Made by a program: the position numbers and the translations under genes. From the NCBI GenBank assembly GCA_039933105.1, contig JBDTOT010000006.1, positions 1 to 64,000 on the forward strand: a DNA stretch of 64,000 bases, in the 5' to 3' direction. This stretch comes from FEN-1219 sp039933105 (GTDB lineage: Bacteria; Pseudomonadota; Gammaproteobacteria; Steroidobacterales; Rariloculaceae). The notes beneath the pieces are model-generated. The model was given only the letters and a program-made list of their open reading frames with translations, did not search any database and was not told the origin of the DNA. Of the stretch, positions 14,154 through 23,202 are shown in pieces (position 1 is the stretch's first letter; every line of letters begins with the position of its first letter).

Positions 14154-16341
14154 ACTGTTTGGCCTGCTGGCAGCGGGGGCTGCCGGCATTGCGCTGGCGC
14201 AGGCGCCTGCATCAGTGCCGAGGGATCCGGGGCAAAAGACCGTCCGCATCGTGCGGACCACGGTCAAGCCCACGATCGACGGCGTCGTCAACGAGGCCGA
14301 GTGGTCCGGTGCAGCGCGCATCGACGATATTTATCAGGTGAACCCGGTCGAGTACGCGCCGGCGTCCGAACGCTCCGAGATCTATCTCTACTACGACGAC
14401 AACGCGCTCTACATCGCGGCAAAGATGTACCAGCCGCCGGACTCGATCACGGCAAACATGCTGCGCCAGAACGGTTCGATCACGCAGGACGACGCGCTGT
14501 TCGTTACGCTCGATCCGTTCAACACTCGCCGCGGCGGCTACTTCTTCGGGCTCAATGCGAACGGCGTGCGCTACGACGGCCTGTACCGCAACGTGTCGGA
14601 GTACTACAGCGACTGGGACACCATCTGGGTCGCAGCCGCGACCAAGTTCGACGGCGGCTGGATGGCGGAATACGAAATTCCGTTCAAGTCGCTGTCGTTC
14701 GATCCGAACACCGACACCTGGGGCCTGAATTTTTCGCGCAACATCAAGCGTCGCAACGAGGACATGGCGTGGGTGTCGCGCAACCGGCGCTGGGACCCGA
14801 GCGCTGCCGGACAAATGACCGGCCTCACGGGTTTGAACCAAGGCATCGGCCTCGATATCGTGCCGTCGGCGGCCGTCTCGAGCAAACGCGTGTTCGCGAC
14901 AGGCGTAACGAGCAGCAACGTCGAGCCGTCACTCGACATGTTCTACAAGCTCACGCCGCAGTTGAACGCTGCGCTGACGCTCAACACGGACTTCTCGGCC
15001 ACCGAGGTCGACGACCGCCAGGTCAACCTGACACGATTCGGATTGTTCTTTCCGGAGAAGCGCGACTTTTTCCTGCGCGAAGCCGACATCTTCGAGTTCG
15101 GCCGCATCGGCGCGACGGATAGCAACGGTTCGCTGGGCGGAGCGGACAAGCAGAACGCGCGGCCGTTCTTCTCGCGCCGCATCGGTCTCGATCAGGCAGG
15201 GCAGGTCGTCGACCTGAATTACGGCGGCAAGGTCAGCGGCCGCGTCGGGCGCTTCGAGATCGGCGCGTTGTCGATTCGCCAGGACGACCACGGCGTGGTC
15301 GATGCCGACACGTTGTCGGTCGTGCGGGTGAAAGCGGGACTCTCGGGCGAGTCGACGGTGGGCGCGGTATTTACGAACGGCGACCCGCTGTCGAACCTCG
15401 ATAACTCCGTCGCCGGCGTCGACTATCTATATCGCAACTCGCGTCTGCCGGGCGGCCGCACGCTCGAAGCCGGTGGCTGGCTCCAGCAATCGGACACTAC
15501 CGGCAAGGATGGCCACAATCGTGCGGCCGGTCTCGGTATTTCGGTGCCGAGCAATAACAAATTTCGCGGCGGATTGACGGTGAAGGAGGTCGAGGCCAAC
15601 TTCAATCCGGCGCTCGGCTTCATCAGTCGCACGGACGTTCTCGATTACACGGGCCACGTCGGTTACACGCTGCGGCCGAAGGGTGGTCACTGGCAATCGA
15701 TGTACTTCGTCGTCGACGGCGAGCGCATCGAGGATCTCGGCGGCGGCCTCCAGTCGCAGACGATTGGTCTCACTCCGATCCAGCTGACGAATCGCAAGGG
15801 CGATTACCTGTGGTTCCGCTCGAGTTTTGCAACGGAGGTGCTGCGCCAGCCGTTTCAGATTTCGCCGGGCGTCATTATTCCGCCCGGCGAGTATTCGTTC
15901 GACGAGCACGGCGTCGAGCTCAGCGGGTCTGCGTTCCGGCCGTGGTCGGGCCGCATCGCGCGCACGGCCGGCCAGTTCTACGACGGCACGCGTGTGCGCA
16001 CGTTCGGCACGGTGGTGTGGACGCCGTCGCCGCGATTCCGCACGTCGATCAGCTACAACGTGCAGCAGATCGAGCTGCCGCAAGGAAGCTTCACCACGCG
16101 CATCGTGTCGAGCGGTTTCGACGTCGTGTTCTCGCCACGCGTCTCATGGACGAACTTGATCCAGTACGACAACGTGAGCAACGTGGTCGGCGTGAACATT
16201 CGGCTGAATTGGATACCGCAGGCCGGGCGCGCGTTTTACTTCGTGATCAACCACAACGTCGCGGACCTCGATCGCAATGGCAGTTACAACTCGCTGACGG
16301 CCGACGTCGTCGCGAAGTTCAACTACACCTTCCGCTTCTAG
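14143..16341 (+). CDS. DUF5916 family protein: CBM9-like domain plus beta-barrel
   Basis: A 732-residue exported protein (signal peptide ending near IALA-QAP). Residues about 30-230 match the family-9 carbohydrate-binding-like domain (VKPTIDGVVNEAEW; GGWMAEYEIPFKSLSF). The remainder, rich in alternating strands and ending NVADLDRNGSYNSLTADVVAKFNYTFRF in pieces, is the DUF5916 region expected to form an outer-membrane barrel. Family members are frequent in bacteria that degrade polymers or sterols; specific function is unknown. No regulator is adjacent. Confidence 0.85.
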   Translation: MRWGLFGLLAAGAAGIALAQAPASVPRDPGQKTVRIVRTTVKPTIDGVVNEAEWSGAARIDDIYQVNPVEYAPASERSEIYLYYDDNALYIAAKMYQPPDSITANMLRQNGSITQDDALFVTLDPFNTRRGGYFFGLNANGVRYDGLYRNVSEYYSDWDTIWVAAATKFDGGWMAEYEIPFKSLSFDPNTDTWGLNFSRNIKRRNEDMAWVSRNRRWDPSAAGQMTGLTGLNQGIGLDIVPSAAVSSKRVFATGVTSSNVEPSLDMFYKLTPQLNAALTLNTDFSATEVDDRQVNLTRFGLFFPEKRDFFLREADIFEFGRIGATDSNGSLGGADKQNARPFFSRRIGLDQAGQVVDLNYGGKVSGRVGRFEIGALSIRQDDHGVVDADTLSVVRVKAGLSGESTVGAVFTNGDPLSNLDNSVAGVDYLYRNSRLPGGRTLEAGGWLQQSDTTGKDGHNRAAGLGISVPSNNKFRGGLTVKEVEANFNPALGFISRTDVLDYTGHVGYTLRPKGGHWQSMYFVVDGERIEDLGGGLQSQTIGLTPIQLTNRKGDYLWFRSSFATEVLRQPFQISPGVIIPPGEYSFDEHGVELSGSAFRPWSGRIARTAGQFYDGTRVRTFGTVVWTPSPRFRTSISYNVQQIELPQGSFTTRIVSSGFDVVFSPRVSWTNLIQYDNVSNVVGVNIRLNWIPQAGRAFYFVINHNVADLDRNGSYNSLTADVVAKFNYTFRF

Positions 16342-16344
16342 GAC

Positions 16345-16419
16345 GGAGTCAGGTTTGCGCGGTTGGCACCGTCCTCAATCGCGGGCTCGCTGCCGCGTCG
16401 CGCTGCGCAATCTGACTCC
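16345..16419. repeat. REP-like imperfect palindrome
   Basis: Arms ggagtcaggtttgcgc (16345-16360) and gcgcaatctgactcc (16405-16419) are near-perfect reverse complements separated by 44 bases, four bases after the stop of the DUF5916 gene. The GTCAGGTTTGC core resembles RAYT-associated REP sequences in other proteobacteria. It could also help end transcription, though no U-run follows. Only one copy is visible. Confidence 0.5.
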
Positions 16420-16542
16420 GGAGTTGGATTCTTGTGGACGCGCGAGCAAGAGGGGCGGACGGGCGAGCATGGCCGTGTCCGCGCGCGCTGCGTAGATTGG
16501 CGCCCTCGGCTTGTGGCCGATTCCCCAACAGAGGAGAGGAAG

Positions 16543-16971
16543 ATGGCGAACGTCTACGCAGGGCAATGCTTCTGCGGCGCGGTGCAGTTCGAGGTTTCGG
16601 GTGCGCCGGTGGCGATGGGCTACTGTCACTGTGAGTCTTGCCGCCACTGGTCGGCCGGACCGGTGAACGCGTTCACGTTGTGGCAGCCGGAGAGCGTGCG
16701 CGTTACGCGCGGCGCCGACCAAGTCGGCACCTACAACAAGACGCCCCGCAGCTACCGCAAGTGGTGCACGACGTGTGGCGGTCACCTGTTCACGGATCAC
16801 CCGCACTGGAAGCTCGTGGACGTGTATGCGGCCGTGCTGCCCACGCTGGCGTTCGAGCCTGGCGTGCACGTGAACTATCAGGAGACCGCGCTCCGCATTC
16901 ACGACGGCAAGCCGAAGTTCAAGGACGTGCCGGCCGAGATGGGCGGGTCTGGCCAGAACCTCGCCGAGTAG
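16543..16971 (+). CDS. GFA family (CENP-V/glutathione-dependent formaldehyde-activating-like) protein
   Basis: A 142-residue protein. Zinc ligands appear as GQCFCGAVQF, CHCESCRHW and KWCTTCGGHLF, the standard GFA pattern. The ATG at 16543 follows GAGGAGAGGAAG, a strong ribosome site. Most GFA proteins bind zinc and are only sometimes linked to glutathione or formaldehyde chemistry, so the activity is left open. Cytoplasmic; stands alone. Confidence 0.88.
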   Translation: MANVYAGQCFCGAVQFEVSGAPVAMGYCHCESCRHWSAGPVNAFTLWQPESVRVTRGADQVGTYNKTPRSYRKWCTTCGGHLFTDHPHWKLVDVYAAVLPTLAFEPGVHVNYQETALRIHDGKPKFKDVPAEMGGSGQNLAE

Positions 16972-17026
16972 GTCGCCGGGTCTTGGCCTCCGCGGCGGCG
17001 GAATTACCCGCCGCTCCGGCTTTTGG

Positions 17027-18169
17027 TCAGCGGTCGAGGACTGAGCGATCGATCGCTGCGATGCTGGTTCGGCCGGCCATCGCCATTGCCGCGGCGAGCT
17101 CGCGCTTCATCGTGTCGAGCATGTTCGCGACGTACGGACCGCCGCCTGCCGCGAGCGCATACGCCCACGCGCGCCCGAGCAGGACGCCGTGCGCGCCGAG
17201 CGCGACCATGCGCAGCACGTCGAGCCCCGTGCGCACGCCGCCGTCGGCGAGCACCGTGAGCCGGCTGCCCACCGCGTCGGCGATGCCGGGCAATGCGCGC
17301 GCCGTCGAGCGCACGCCGTCGAACTGTCGGCCGCCGTGGTTCGATACGACGATGCCGTCGACGCCCGCGTCCGCGGCCGCGCGCGCGTCGTCCACATCCA
17401 GGATGCCCTTCACGATCAGCGGGCCCTTCCAGCGCGAGCGCACCCACTCGATCTCGCGCCACGTGACCGTCGGGTCGAAGTTGCGGCCGAGCCAGCCTAC
17501 GTAATCCTCGAGCCCGCTGTTCTCGCCCAGCACCTTCACGAGATTGCCGAGTCTGTGCGGAGTACCGCGAAGCCCCACGTCGAATGCCCAGCCGGGGCGA
17601 CGCACCGCTTGCCAGTTGCGCACGAGACTCGACCGCCAACCGCTGATGCCCGACATGCCGGAGCGAAAATCGCGGTAGCGGATCCCCGGCACTGGCATGT
17701 CGACGGTGAAGACCAGCGCGCTGCAGCCGGCGGCCTCTGCGCGGTCGATCAGGTCGGTCATGCAAGCACGATCGCGGATCACGTACAGCTGGAACCAAAA
17801 CGGCACCTTCAAGGCGGCGCGCACCTCTTCGATACTGCAGATCGACACCGTCGAAAGACAGAACGGTAAGTTCGCTCGCTCAGCTGCTTGCGAAGCCTGC
17901 ACCTCGCCGCGGCGCGCGAGCATTCCGGAAATGCCGATCGGACCGAGGCCGACCGGCATCGCGCAGTCGCGGCCGAACAGCTTCGTGCTCGTGTCCACGT
18001 TCGAGACGTCGTTCAGCACGCGCTGACGCAGCTCGATCGTGCGCAGGTCCTCCACGTTGCGCCGCAGCGTGTGCTCGGTGTACGAGCCGCCGTTGACGTA
18101 TTCGGCGATGAAAGGGGGCAAGCGGCGGTTGGCGAGTCGTTGGTACTCGTCGGCGGTGCGCAATTTCAT
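17027..18169 (-). CDS. FMN-dependent alpha-hydroxy-acid oxidase/dehydrogenase (LldD-like)
   Basis: A 380-residue TIM-barrel flavoenzyme that oxidises L-2-hydroxy acids to 2-oxo acids. Family marks in order: FWFQLYV (about residue 130), a lysine in IVKGIL, the catalytic SNHGGRQFDG motif (about residue 270), and LADGGVRTGLDVLRMVALGA for phosphate binding of FMN. The start ATG at 18169 gives the family's usual length; the longer frame is an overlap with a degenerate gene. It is the last member of the minus-strand run with a racemase/dehydratase and a D-hydroxyacid dehydrogenase. Confidence 0.9.
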   Translation of the reverse strand: MKLRTADEYQRLANRRLPPFIAEYVNGGSYTEHTLRRNVEDLRTIELRQRVLNDVSNVDTSTKLFGRDCAMPVGLGPIGISGMLARRGEVQASQAAERANLPFCLSTVSICSIEEVRAALKVPFWFQLYVIRDRACMTDLIDRAEAAGCSALVFTVDMPVPGIRYRDFRSGMSGISGWRSSLVRNWQAVRRPGWAFDVGLRGTPHRLGNLVKVLGENSGLEDYVGWLGRNFDPTVTWREIEWVRSRWKGPLIVKGILDVDDARAAADAGVDGIVVSNHGGRQFDGVRSTARALPGIADAVGSRLTVLADGGVRTGLDVLRMVALGAHGVLLGRAWAYALAAGGGPYVANMLDTMKRELAAAMAMAGRTSIAAIDRSVLDR

Positions 18170-18176
18170 GGCGATC

Positions 18177-18388
18177 TCAGTAGACCCGTTTGGCCTTGTT
18201 CTTATGCACCCATTGTGGATCGACGAGCAGGGCGCGGCCAACTGCCACGAGATCGAACTCGCCGTCCTCGAGCCGTTTGACGAGCCCGTCGATGCGCGCC
18301 GTGGTGCCAGAGCCGCGCCGATGTGGCTGCCGGCGGCATGCACGGCGGCGCACTCGCCCCATTCGGCGTAAGTGGCGTCGAATGCCAT
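18177..18388 (-). pseudogene. Remnant of an old yellow enzyme (NADH:flavin oxidoreductase) with the middle deleted
   Basis: Two pieces of one OYE gene are joined. The upstream piece reads YAEWGECAAVHAAGSHIGA and then, one base out of frame, LWHHGAH, matching the N-terminal substrate/FMN region of OYE barrels. The downstream piece reads IDGLVKRLEDGEFDLVAVGR and then ALLVDPQWV, the family's C-terminal helix, ending with TGA at 18177-18179. Some 250 residues in between are absent. It starts four bases after the enolase-family stop and ends seven bases before the LldD-like start, so the operon appears to have lost this enzyme. Confidence 0.68.
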
Positions 18389-18391
18389 GGC

Positions 18392-19585
18392 TCAGCGTGC
18401 ACGCGGCCACGGATGCGCGCGCACGGCCTCCTCGTTCACTTCGGCACCCCAGCCCGCGTTCGTGGGCACCACGAACTGGCCCTCGGCGAGTATTCCCGCC
18501 TTCGTCACGAGCTGCGATTTCCACGGCACGTCGTCGCCCTCGATCTCCATGATCGCGACGTTGGCGGCGACGGCGCAGAAGTGCGCCGCGATCAGATCGC
18601 CGAGGGGACCCGAGAAATTGTGCGGCGCCACATTCAAGTCGTGCGCTGCGGCCTGCGCGGCGATCGCGAGCGACTCCGTGAAGCCATTCCACAGCACGTC
18701 GATCACGGCCACGTCGACCGCCCGCGCCGCGAAGAACGGCCCGTAACCGCGGCAGCCGTATTCCGATTCGAGCGACGCGATCGGAGTGCTCGACTGCGCG
18801 CGCACGGCGGCGAGCGCGCCTGCATCGTGCAAATCGACTTCGAGCCACGTGAGGTTCGCCGGCGCGACGGCGGCCGTGAGGCGGCGCAGCGCGTCTTGGC
18901 GGAACGCGAAATTCACGTCGAGCATCAGGCCGCGCTCGGGGCCGAGCCCCGACCGCAGCGCTTCGACCTGCGCCGCGACGGCGGCGAGCGTGGCGCTGTC
19001 GAGCGTCTTACTGAGCTCGAGCCCCGTCGCGACGAAGCCGGGGTTCAACAACCGCGCCGTGCCGCCGGCAAACACCATGGGGTTCGTTTTTACTGCCTTG
19101 AACCCGCGTGCCGCGGCTTCGCGGCCTAGCAGCTCGACGTCGTCGAGCGTGCGTAGGCGGCCCACTTTGAGCTCACGCTCGAAGAGCTCCGCGTGCTGCG
19201 CGCGGAACGAGCCGCAGTGCGACCAGTACACGTCCACAGCTGTGCGCAACGGCCCGCCGAACAGCGCGTAGACGGGCACGCCGGCCGCTTTGGCGGCGAT
19301 ATCGATACAGGCGTTCTCGATGGCTGAGATGCCTTGCCGGCTCAAACCGCCGGCCGCGAATTCCGTGACCGCGCGCAGCTCCGCGGCGATCCGCGCGAAT
19401 GCGCGCGGGTCCGTGCCGACGACGGTGCGGCCGAGTGCTGCGATGACTTCCGGCAGCGCGGGGCTCCAGGCGCCTTCCAGGAATTCCGACCAGCCGACGA
19501 CGCCCTCGTCGGTGCTGATCTTCACGAAGGAGAACGGCCGCCAGCCGCCGTCCGCCCGCAACGTTTCGACTTTCGTTATGCGCAT
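18392..19585 (-). CDS. Enolase-superfamily enzyme (mandelate racemase/muconate lactonizing type)
   Basis: A 397-residue protein. The N-terminal capping domain begins MRITKVETLRADGG. Barrel motifs are a lysine strand (AVKTNPM, about residue 165), metal-ligand strands LMLDVNF and TWLEVDL, a SLESEYG strand, and the base region APHNFSG near residue 330. The His-Asn pattern points to sugar-acid dehydratases or racemases rather than muconate cycloisomerase. Substrate unknown; neighbours imply a hydroxy or aldonic acid. ATG at 19585. Confidence 0.85.
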   Translation of the reverse strand: MRITKVETLRADGGWRPFSFVKISTDEGVVGWSEFLEGAWSPALPEVIAALGRTVVGTDPRAFARIAAELRAVTEFAAGGLSRQGISAIENACIDIAAKAAGVPVYALFGGPLRTAVDVYWSHCGSFRAQHAELFERELKVGRLRTLDDVELLGREAAARGFKAVKTNPMVFAGGTARLLNPGFVATGLELSKTLDSATLAAVAAQVEALRSGLGPERGLMLDVNFAFRQDALRRLTAAVAPANLTWLEVDLHDAGALAAVRAQSSTPIASLESEYGCRGYGPFFAARAVDVAVIDVLWNGFTESLAIAAQAAAHDLNVAPHNFSGPLGDLIAAHFCAVAANVAIMEIEGDDVPWKSQLVTKAGILAEGQFVVPTNAGWGAEVNEEAVRAHPWPRAR

Positions 19586-19592
19586 GTTGCTG

Positions 19593-20558
19593 TCACTCGC
19601 TGCCGTGGTGAGCCACGTGTAGCAGCGGCTCGCCGGCCAGGTAGCGGCGCACGTTGTCGACCACGATGGCTTCCACTGCCGCGCGTCGCTCCGCCACGGC
19701 GCCGGCCCACGCGATGTGCGGTGTCACGATGACGTTCGGGAGTCGCCACAGCGGATGATCTTGCGGCAGCGGCTCGGGGTCCGTCACGTCGAGCCCGGCG
19801 CCTGCGAGCGCGCCGCTGCGTAGCGCCGCGACGAGCGCGTCGGTTGCCACGATGCGGCCGCGCGAGACGTTCACGAGCACCGCGCCCCGCGGCACTCTTG
19901 CGAGCAATGTCGCGTCGAGCAGCTGGTCCGTGCCGGCGTCGAGCGGCAACGCCACGACGACCGCGCCGCATTGCGACAGCACGTCGCCGATCTGCGCGAT
20001 GGCTGCGACCTCGAAGCCCAAGGGGTCGCGCCGCGCCGTGCGTGCCACGCAAATCGGCTCGGCGCCAAATGCCAGCACGAGACGCGCGATCGCGCCGCCG
20101 ATGGGGCCCGCGCCGAGCACCGCCACTCGCTGGCCGTGCAGGCACTCGATGGTTGTCGCGGTTGGCTGGGGCGCCCACTCGCCGCGCTGTTGAGCGGCGA
20201 GCAGTGCAGGCGTGCGGCGCAGTAAGGCGAGCAGCAGCTGCACAGCGTGCTCGGCCACGATGAATGCGCCGGCGCCGCCAAACGTGGTCGCCGTCGTGCG
20301 TTTCGGAATGCCGAAGCGCGTGACGGAGTCGATGCCGGCATTCAGGAACTGGACCCAGCGCACTCGCGAAGCCGCGAGTGCGGCTGAGCAGTCCGCGCCC
20401 CAGTTCTGCGCAAGCGCGATCAGCACGTCGGCATCGGCCAGCGCAGCGAGCGCTTCGTCGCGTTCAGGCGTAACTCGAATGCGAACGTCGAATGGCGCGA
20501 GCGCCGCGGCGAGCCGCGGGGCGTCATTGTCCGTCCACACGACGAGGCGTTGCGGCAT
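19593..20558 (-). CDS. D-2-hydroxyacid dehydrogenase (NAD(P)-dependent)
   Basis: A 321-residue protein with the two-lobed fold. The nucleotide-binding motif is VLGAGPIGGAIARL (about residue 147). The catalytic set is present: Arg in VNVSRGRIV, Glu in DPEPLPQDHPLW, and His in TPHIAWAG. It reduces a 2-oxo acid or oxidises a D-2-hydroxy acid. It lies seven bases upstream of the enolase-family gene, so they are co-transcribed. N-terminal segment MPQRLVVWTDND gives a compact start. Confidence 0.88.
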   Translation of the reverse strand: MPQRLVVWTDNDAPRLAAALAPFDVRIRVTPERDEALAALADADVLIALAQNWGADCSAALAASRVRWVQFLNAGIDSVTRFGIPKRTTATTFGGAGAFIVAEHAVQLLLALLRRTPALLAAQQRGEWAPQPTATTIECLHGQRVAVLGAGPIGGAIARLVLAFGAEPICVARTARRDPLGFEVAAIAQIGDVLSQCGAVVVALPLDAGTDQLLDATLLARVPRGAVLVNVSRGRIVATDALVAALRSGALAGAGLDVTDPEPLPQDHPLWRLPNVIVTPHIAWAGAVAERRAAVEAIVVDNVRRYLAGEPLLHVAHHGSE

Positions 20559-20662
20559 GCCGGAATACTACCGCTGGCGCGGTCGAAAGATCAGCGTCGG
20601 CGCGCGCCGTCGAAAGTCGACGGCACGCGCTCCCATCTCGACGCCTTACTCCCCGATTGAGA

Positions 20663-22978
20663 TCAGAACGAACGCCGCAGTGTCAGCCAGGTTTCGCGCG
20701 GGCGGCCGACAAGCGCCGCCTGGCTGAAGTTGACGGGCTGGCCGTTGCCGTTCAAACCCGTGTAGTAGTACTCGTTGGTCAGGTTCGTGATGGCGAACGT
20801 CGCCGACCATTTCTCGGTGGGGCTCACCCACGCGAGTCTGAAGTTCGCGAGGTTCAGGCTGTCGATCCAGGTCAGCGGCGTGTTGATCGCGGCTGTCTGC
20901 ATCCTCGAACGGCCCGAGTAGTCGAGCCGCGGCGTGAGCTTCGCGCCGTTCTTCATGTGCACGTCGTAGGAGACGCCGATCGAGTACTTGTTGTCGGGCA
21001 CGTACGGCGTCTTCATGTCGAGCGTCACGAACGTCAGAGGGTCGACGCGCGTGTACTGGAAGTCGAGCGTGCCGACCGAGACGTCAAACCCGAGATTTTC
21101 CGTGGGCCGGTACTCGACCTCGGCCTCGACGCCCTTGATCCGAGCGTCGCCGACGTTAGCCGTCATCGCGCACGGCGCGCCGGCGAACGGCGAGAACGTG
21201 TCGCAGCGACTCAGCGTCAGCTGCACGTCCGAATAGTCGCTCGAGAACAGCGCCACGTTCAGCCGCACGCGGTTGTCGGCCAGCGTGCTCTTGAAGCCGA
21301 CCTCAAATGCCGTGAGCTCCTCTGGCTTGAACAGGAGCGCCTGGCTCACGAAGAACGGCCGTGGGTTCACGCCGCCGCCCTTGTAGCCGGTCGAGTACTG
21401 CGCGTAGTACATGAGTTTGCTGGACTGCTGGTAGTCGATTGCGACGCGATAGTCCGTGTGGCTGCCCTCGAACGTACGCGTGACGTTGGTCAACGCGCCC
21501 AGCGTCGGATGTGGCGTGCCGTCGAGCGACAGACGGTTGAACGTGAACGCCTTCGAGTCTTCCGTTTGCCGCAGGCCGGTCGTGATCGTGAGCTTCTCCG
21601 TCGGCCGGAACGCGGCGTGCGCGAACACGGAGTCGGATTTGGTCTGTACCGGGTCGTGCAGCAGGAACTCGAGATTCAAGCCGCCGCCGCCGAGCGCAAA
21701 GCCACCGGGGAGTTGGATGCGGCCCTCGGACATGCCGTCGGCGTCGTAGTGGTAGTAGCCGGCCGTCCAGTCGAACCCGTTCGGGTTGCCACCGGACACG
21801 CGGATCTCCTGTGTCATCTGTTGATGCGCGAGCCTCCATAGCTGATCCGAGAGCGAGGCGGGTGTTTCTTCAGCTGTGACGCTGAACGGCACGACCGATT
21901 TTCGATACGACACGATCGCGTTCAGCATGAGCTTGTCGGTCAGGTGCACGGCCAGGTCGTTGGAGAAGCCGTGCTCGTCGAGCGGCGTGCGATCCGGCAT
22001 GGCGAAGGCGGTGCCGGCCGTCGGGCCCGTCGGGCGGCTGATGTAATTCTCGTAGTTAATGTAGGACTTCGGGCCGGTGATGTAGTTTGCCGTGCCGGCC
22101 CAGCTGGCGCCCTGGATCGTCTGCACGGCGGCCGGGTTCTCCGAGTCGTCCTGCGTCGTGTCGAAGATGAATGTGTCCTCGACGCGAGGGCCGGGTGTCC
22201 ACCGCAGAACACCGCGCGCGGCCACGGTCGATTGGCCACCCTGCGTGCCGAGCTTGCAGCCCAGCGTGAGCAGTGCGGTGCCCGTCGCCGTTTGGCCGTG
22301 CGTGCACGGGTAGTCGTAGCGCGTCACGTAGCCGTCGGACTTCCGGCCCATCGCCGTGACGCGGGCGTAGAGTTTGTCGTCGATCAGTGTGAGGTTCGTG
22401 CCGGCCTTCGCGCTCACGCCGCTGTACGAGCCGGTGCCGACTTCGGCGTAGGCGTTCGGGTCCTTGTCCGGACGTTGCGAGAACAGCTTGATCGCGCCGC
22501 CGATGGAGTTTTTGCCAGCCAACGTGCCCTGAGGGCCGCGCAGCACTTCGACGCGGTCAGCGTCGACGAGCTCGAAGATCGCGCCGGTCAGTACGCCGAA
22601 GTACACATCGTCTATGTACATGCCGACGCCGGGGTCGACCGCGAAGTGCGGATCGGCCTGGCCGACGCCGCGGATAAAGATCGCCGACATCTGACCAAAG
22701 CCCGTGGCATGGGGGCTCAACTGCACGTTCGGTGCGATGTTGGCCGCGTCGCCGATGTTGAGGTTGCCGCGCGCTTCCAGCATCGCCGCGTCGTACGCCG
22801 TAATGGCGATCGGCGTCTGCTGCACGTTTTGCGAGCGGAACTGCGCGGTCACGAGGATTTCTTCGAGTTGACCTCCCTGTTGGGCCAAAGCCGTTGGGGC
22901 AGCGATGGCTGCGGCCACGCCGAGCGCGAGCGTTGCCACACGCGCCTGACACCGATTTGCACCGTGAGATTTACCCAT
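20663..22978 (-). CDS. TonB-dependent outer-membrane receptor
   Basis: A 771-residue receptor. Signal peptide to about TALA-QQG, then a TonB-box-like LEEILVTAQ, the plug domain (NVQQTPIAITAYDAAMLEA; RVEVLRGPQGTLAGKNSIGG) and a 22-strand barrel ending in TWLTLRRSF. This IaiB/CirA-like subtype in soil gammaproteobacteria commonly imports plant- or polymer-derived compounds. The downstream hydroxyacid enzymes, starting 104 bases after its stop, suggest that its ligand feeds that pathway. The ATG follows a GGGGGGG run. Confidence 0.92.
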   Translation of the reverse strand: MGKSHGANRCQARVATLALGVAAAIAAPTALAQQGGQLEEILVTAQFRSQNVQQTPIAITAYDAAMLEARGNLNIGDAANIAPNVQLSPHATGFGQMSAIFIRGVGQADPHFAVDPGVGMYIDDVYFGVLTGAIFELVDADRVEVLRGPQGTLAGKNSIGGAIKLFSQRPDKDPNAYAEVGTGSYSGVSAKAGTNLTLIDDKLYARVTAMGRKSDGYVTRYDYPCTHGQTATGTALLTLGCKLGTQGGQSTVAARGVLRWTPGPRVEDTFIFDTTQDDSENPAAVQTIQGASWAGTANYITGPKSYINYENYISRPTGPTAGTAFAMPDRTPLDEHGFSNDLAVHLTDKLMLNAIVSYRKSVVPFSVTAEETPASLSDQLWRLAHQQMTQEIRVSGGNPNGFDWTAGYYHYDADGMSEGRIQLPGGFALGGGGLNLEFLLHDPVQTKSDSVFAHAAFRPTEKLTITTGLRQTEDSKAFTFNRLSLDGTPHPTLGALTNVTRTFEGSHTDYRVAIDYQQSSKLMYYAQYSTGYKGGGVNPRPFFVSQALLFKPEELTAFEVGFKSTLADNRVRLNVALFSSDYSDVQLTLSRCDTFSPFAGAPCAMTANVGDARIKGVEAEVEYRPTENLGFDVSVGTLDFQYTRVDPLTFVTLDMKTPYVPDNKYSIGVSYDVHMKNGAKLTPRLDYSGRSRMQTAAINTPLTWIDSLNLANFRLAWVSPTEKWSATFAITNLTNEYYYTGLNGNGQPVNFSQAALVGRPRETWLTLRRSF

Positions 22979-22995
22979 TGAGCTACCCCCCCGAA

Positions 22996-23009
22996 GAACT
23001 GGTCAGTTC
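22996..23009. promoter_or_regulatory. Inverted repeat upstream of the TonB receptor
   Basis: GAACTG-GT-CAGTTC, perfect 6-bp arms, lies 18-31 bases upstream of the receptor's ATG on the minus strand. It could be an operator or a leader hairpin just before the G-run ribosome site. On the plus strand it is followed by GTTTTTG, so terminator-like behaviour there is also possible. Confidence 0.4.
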
Positions 23010-23129
23010 GTTTTTGTTGCGAGGCCACTACGGCCGCGCTGTGGCGATTACCCGGAAGCTCGCAACAGCTTCATGGTTCTAGCCACAGCTGAAATATGGC
23101 GTAAACTCGAACTCAGCTTTTGCTTCGCT

Positions 23130-23160
23130 CGGTCCAACGATTTGTCTCAGACGGTCCAAC
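23130..23160 (+). promoter_or_regulatory. Direct repeats CGGTCCAAC, candidate AraC-type operator
   Basis: CGGTCCAAC occurs at 23130-23138 and 23152-23160, exactly 22 bases apart, i.e. two helical turns on the same DNA face. They lie between the divergent TonB receptor and AraC-family genes, where a regulator of both would bind. Two half-sites in direct orientation are the usual AraC-family arrangement. Confidence 0.5.
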
Positions 23161-23202
23161 CGCAAAATAGCGGCGCCGTTGCAGCGACTCCCGAGGCACG
23201 CG

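Noticed and set aside
22996..23021. Rho-independent terminator on the plus strand (hairpin plus GTTTTTG)
   Set aside because: No plus-strand gene lies upstream to be terminated; the stem is only six base pairs, so an operator or leader hairpin is preferred.
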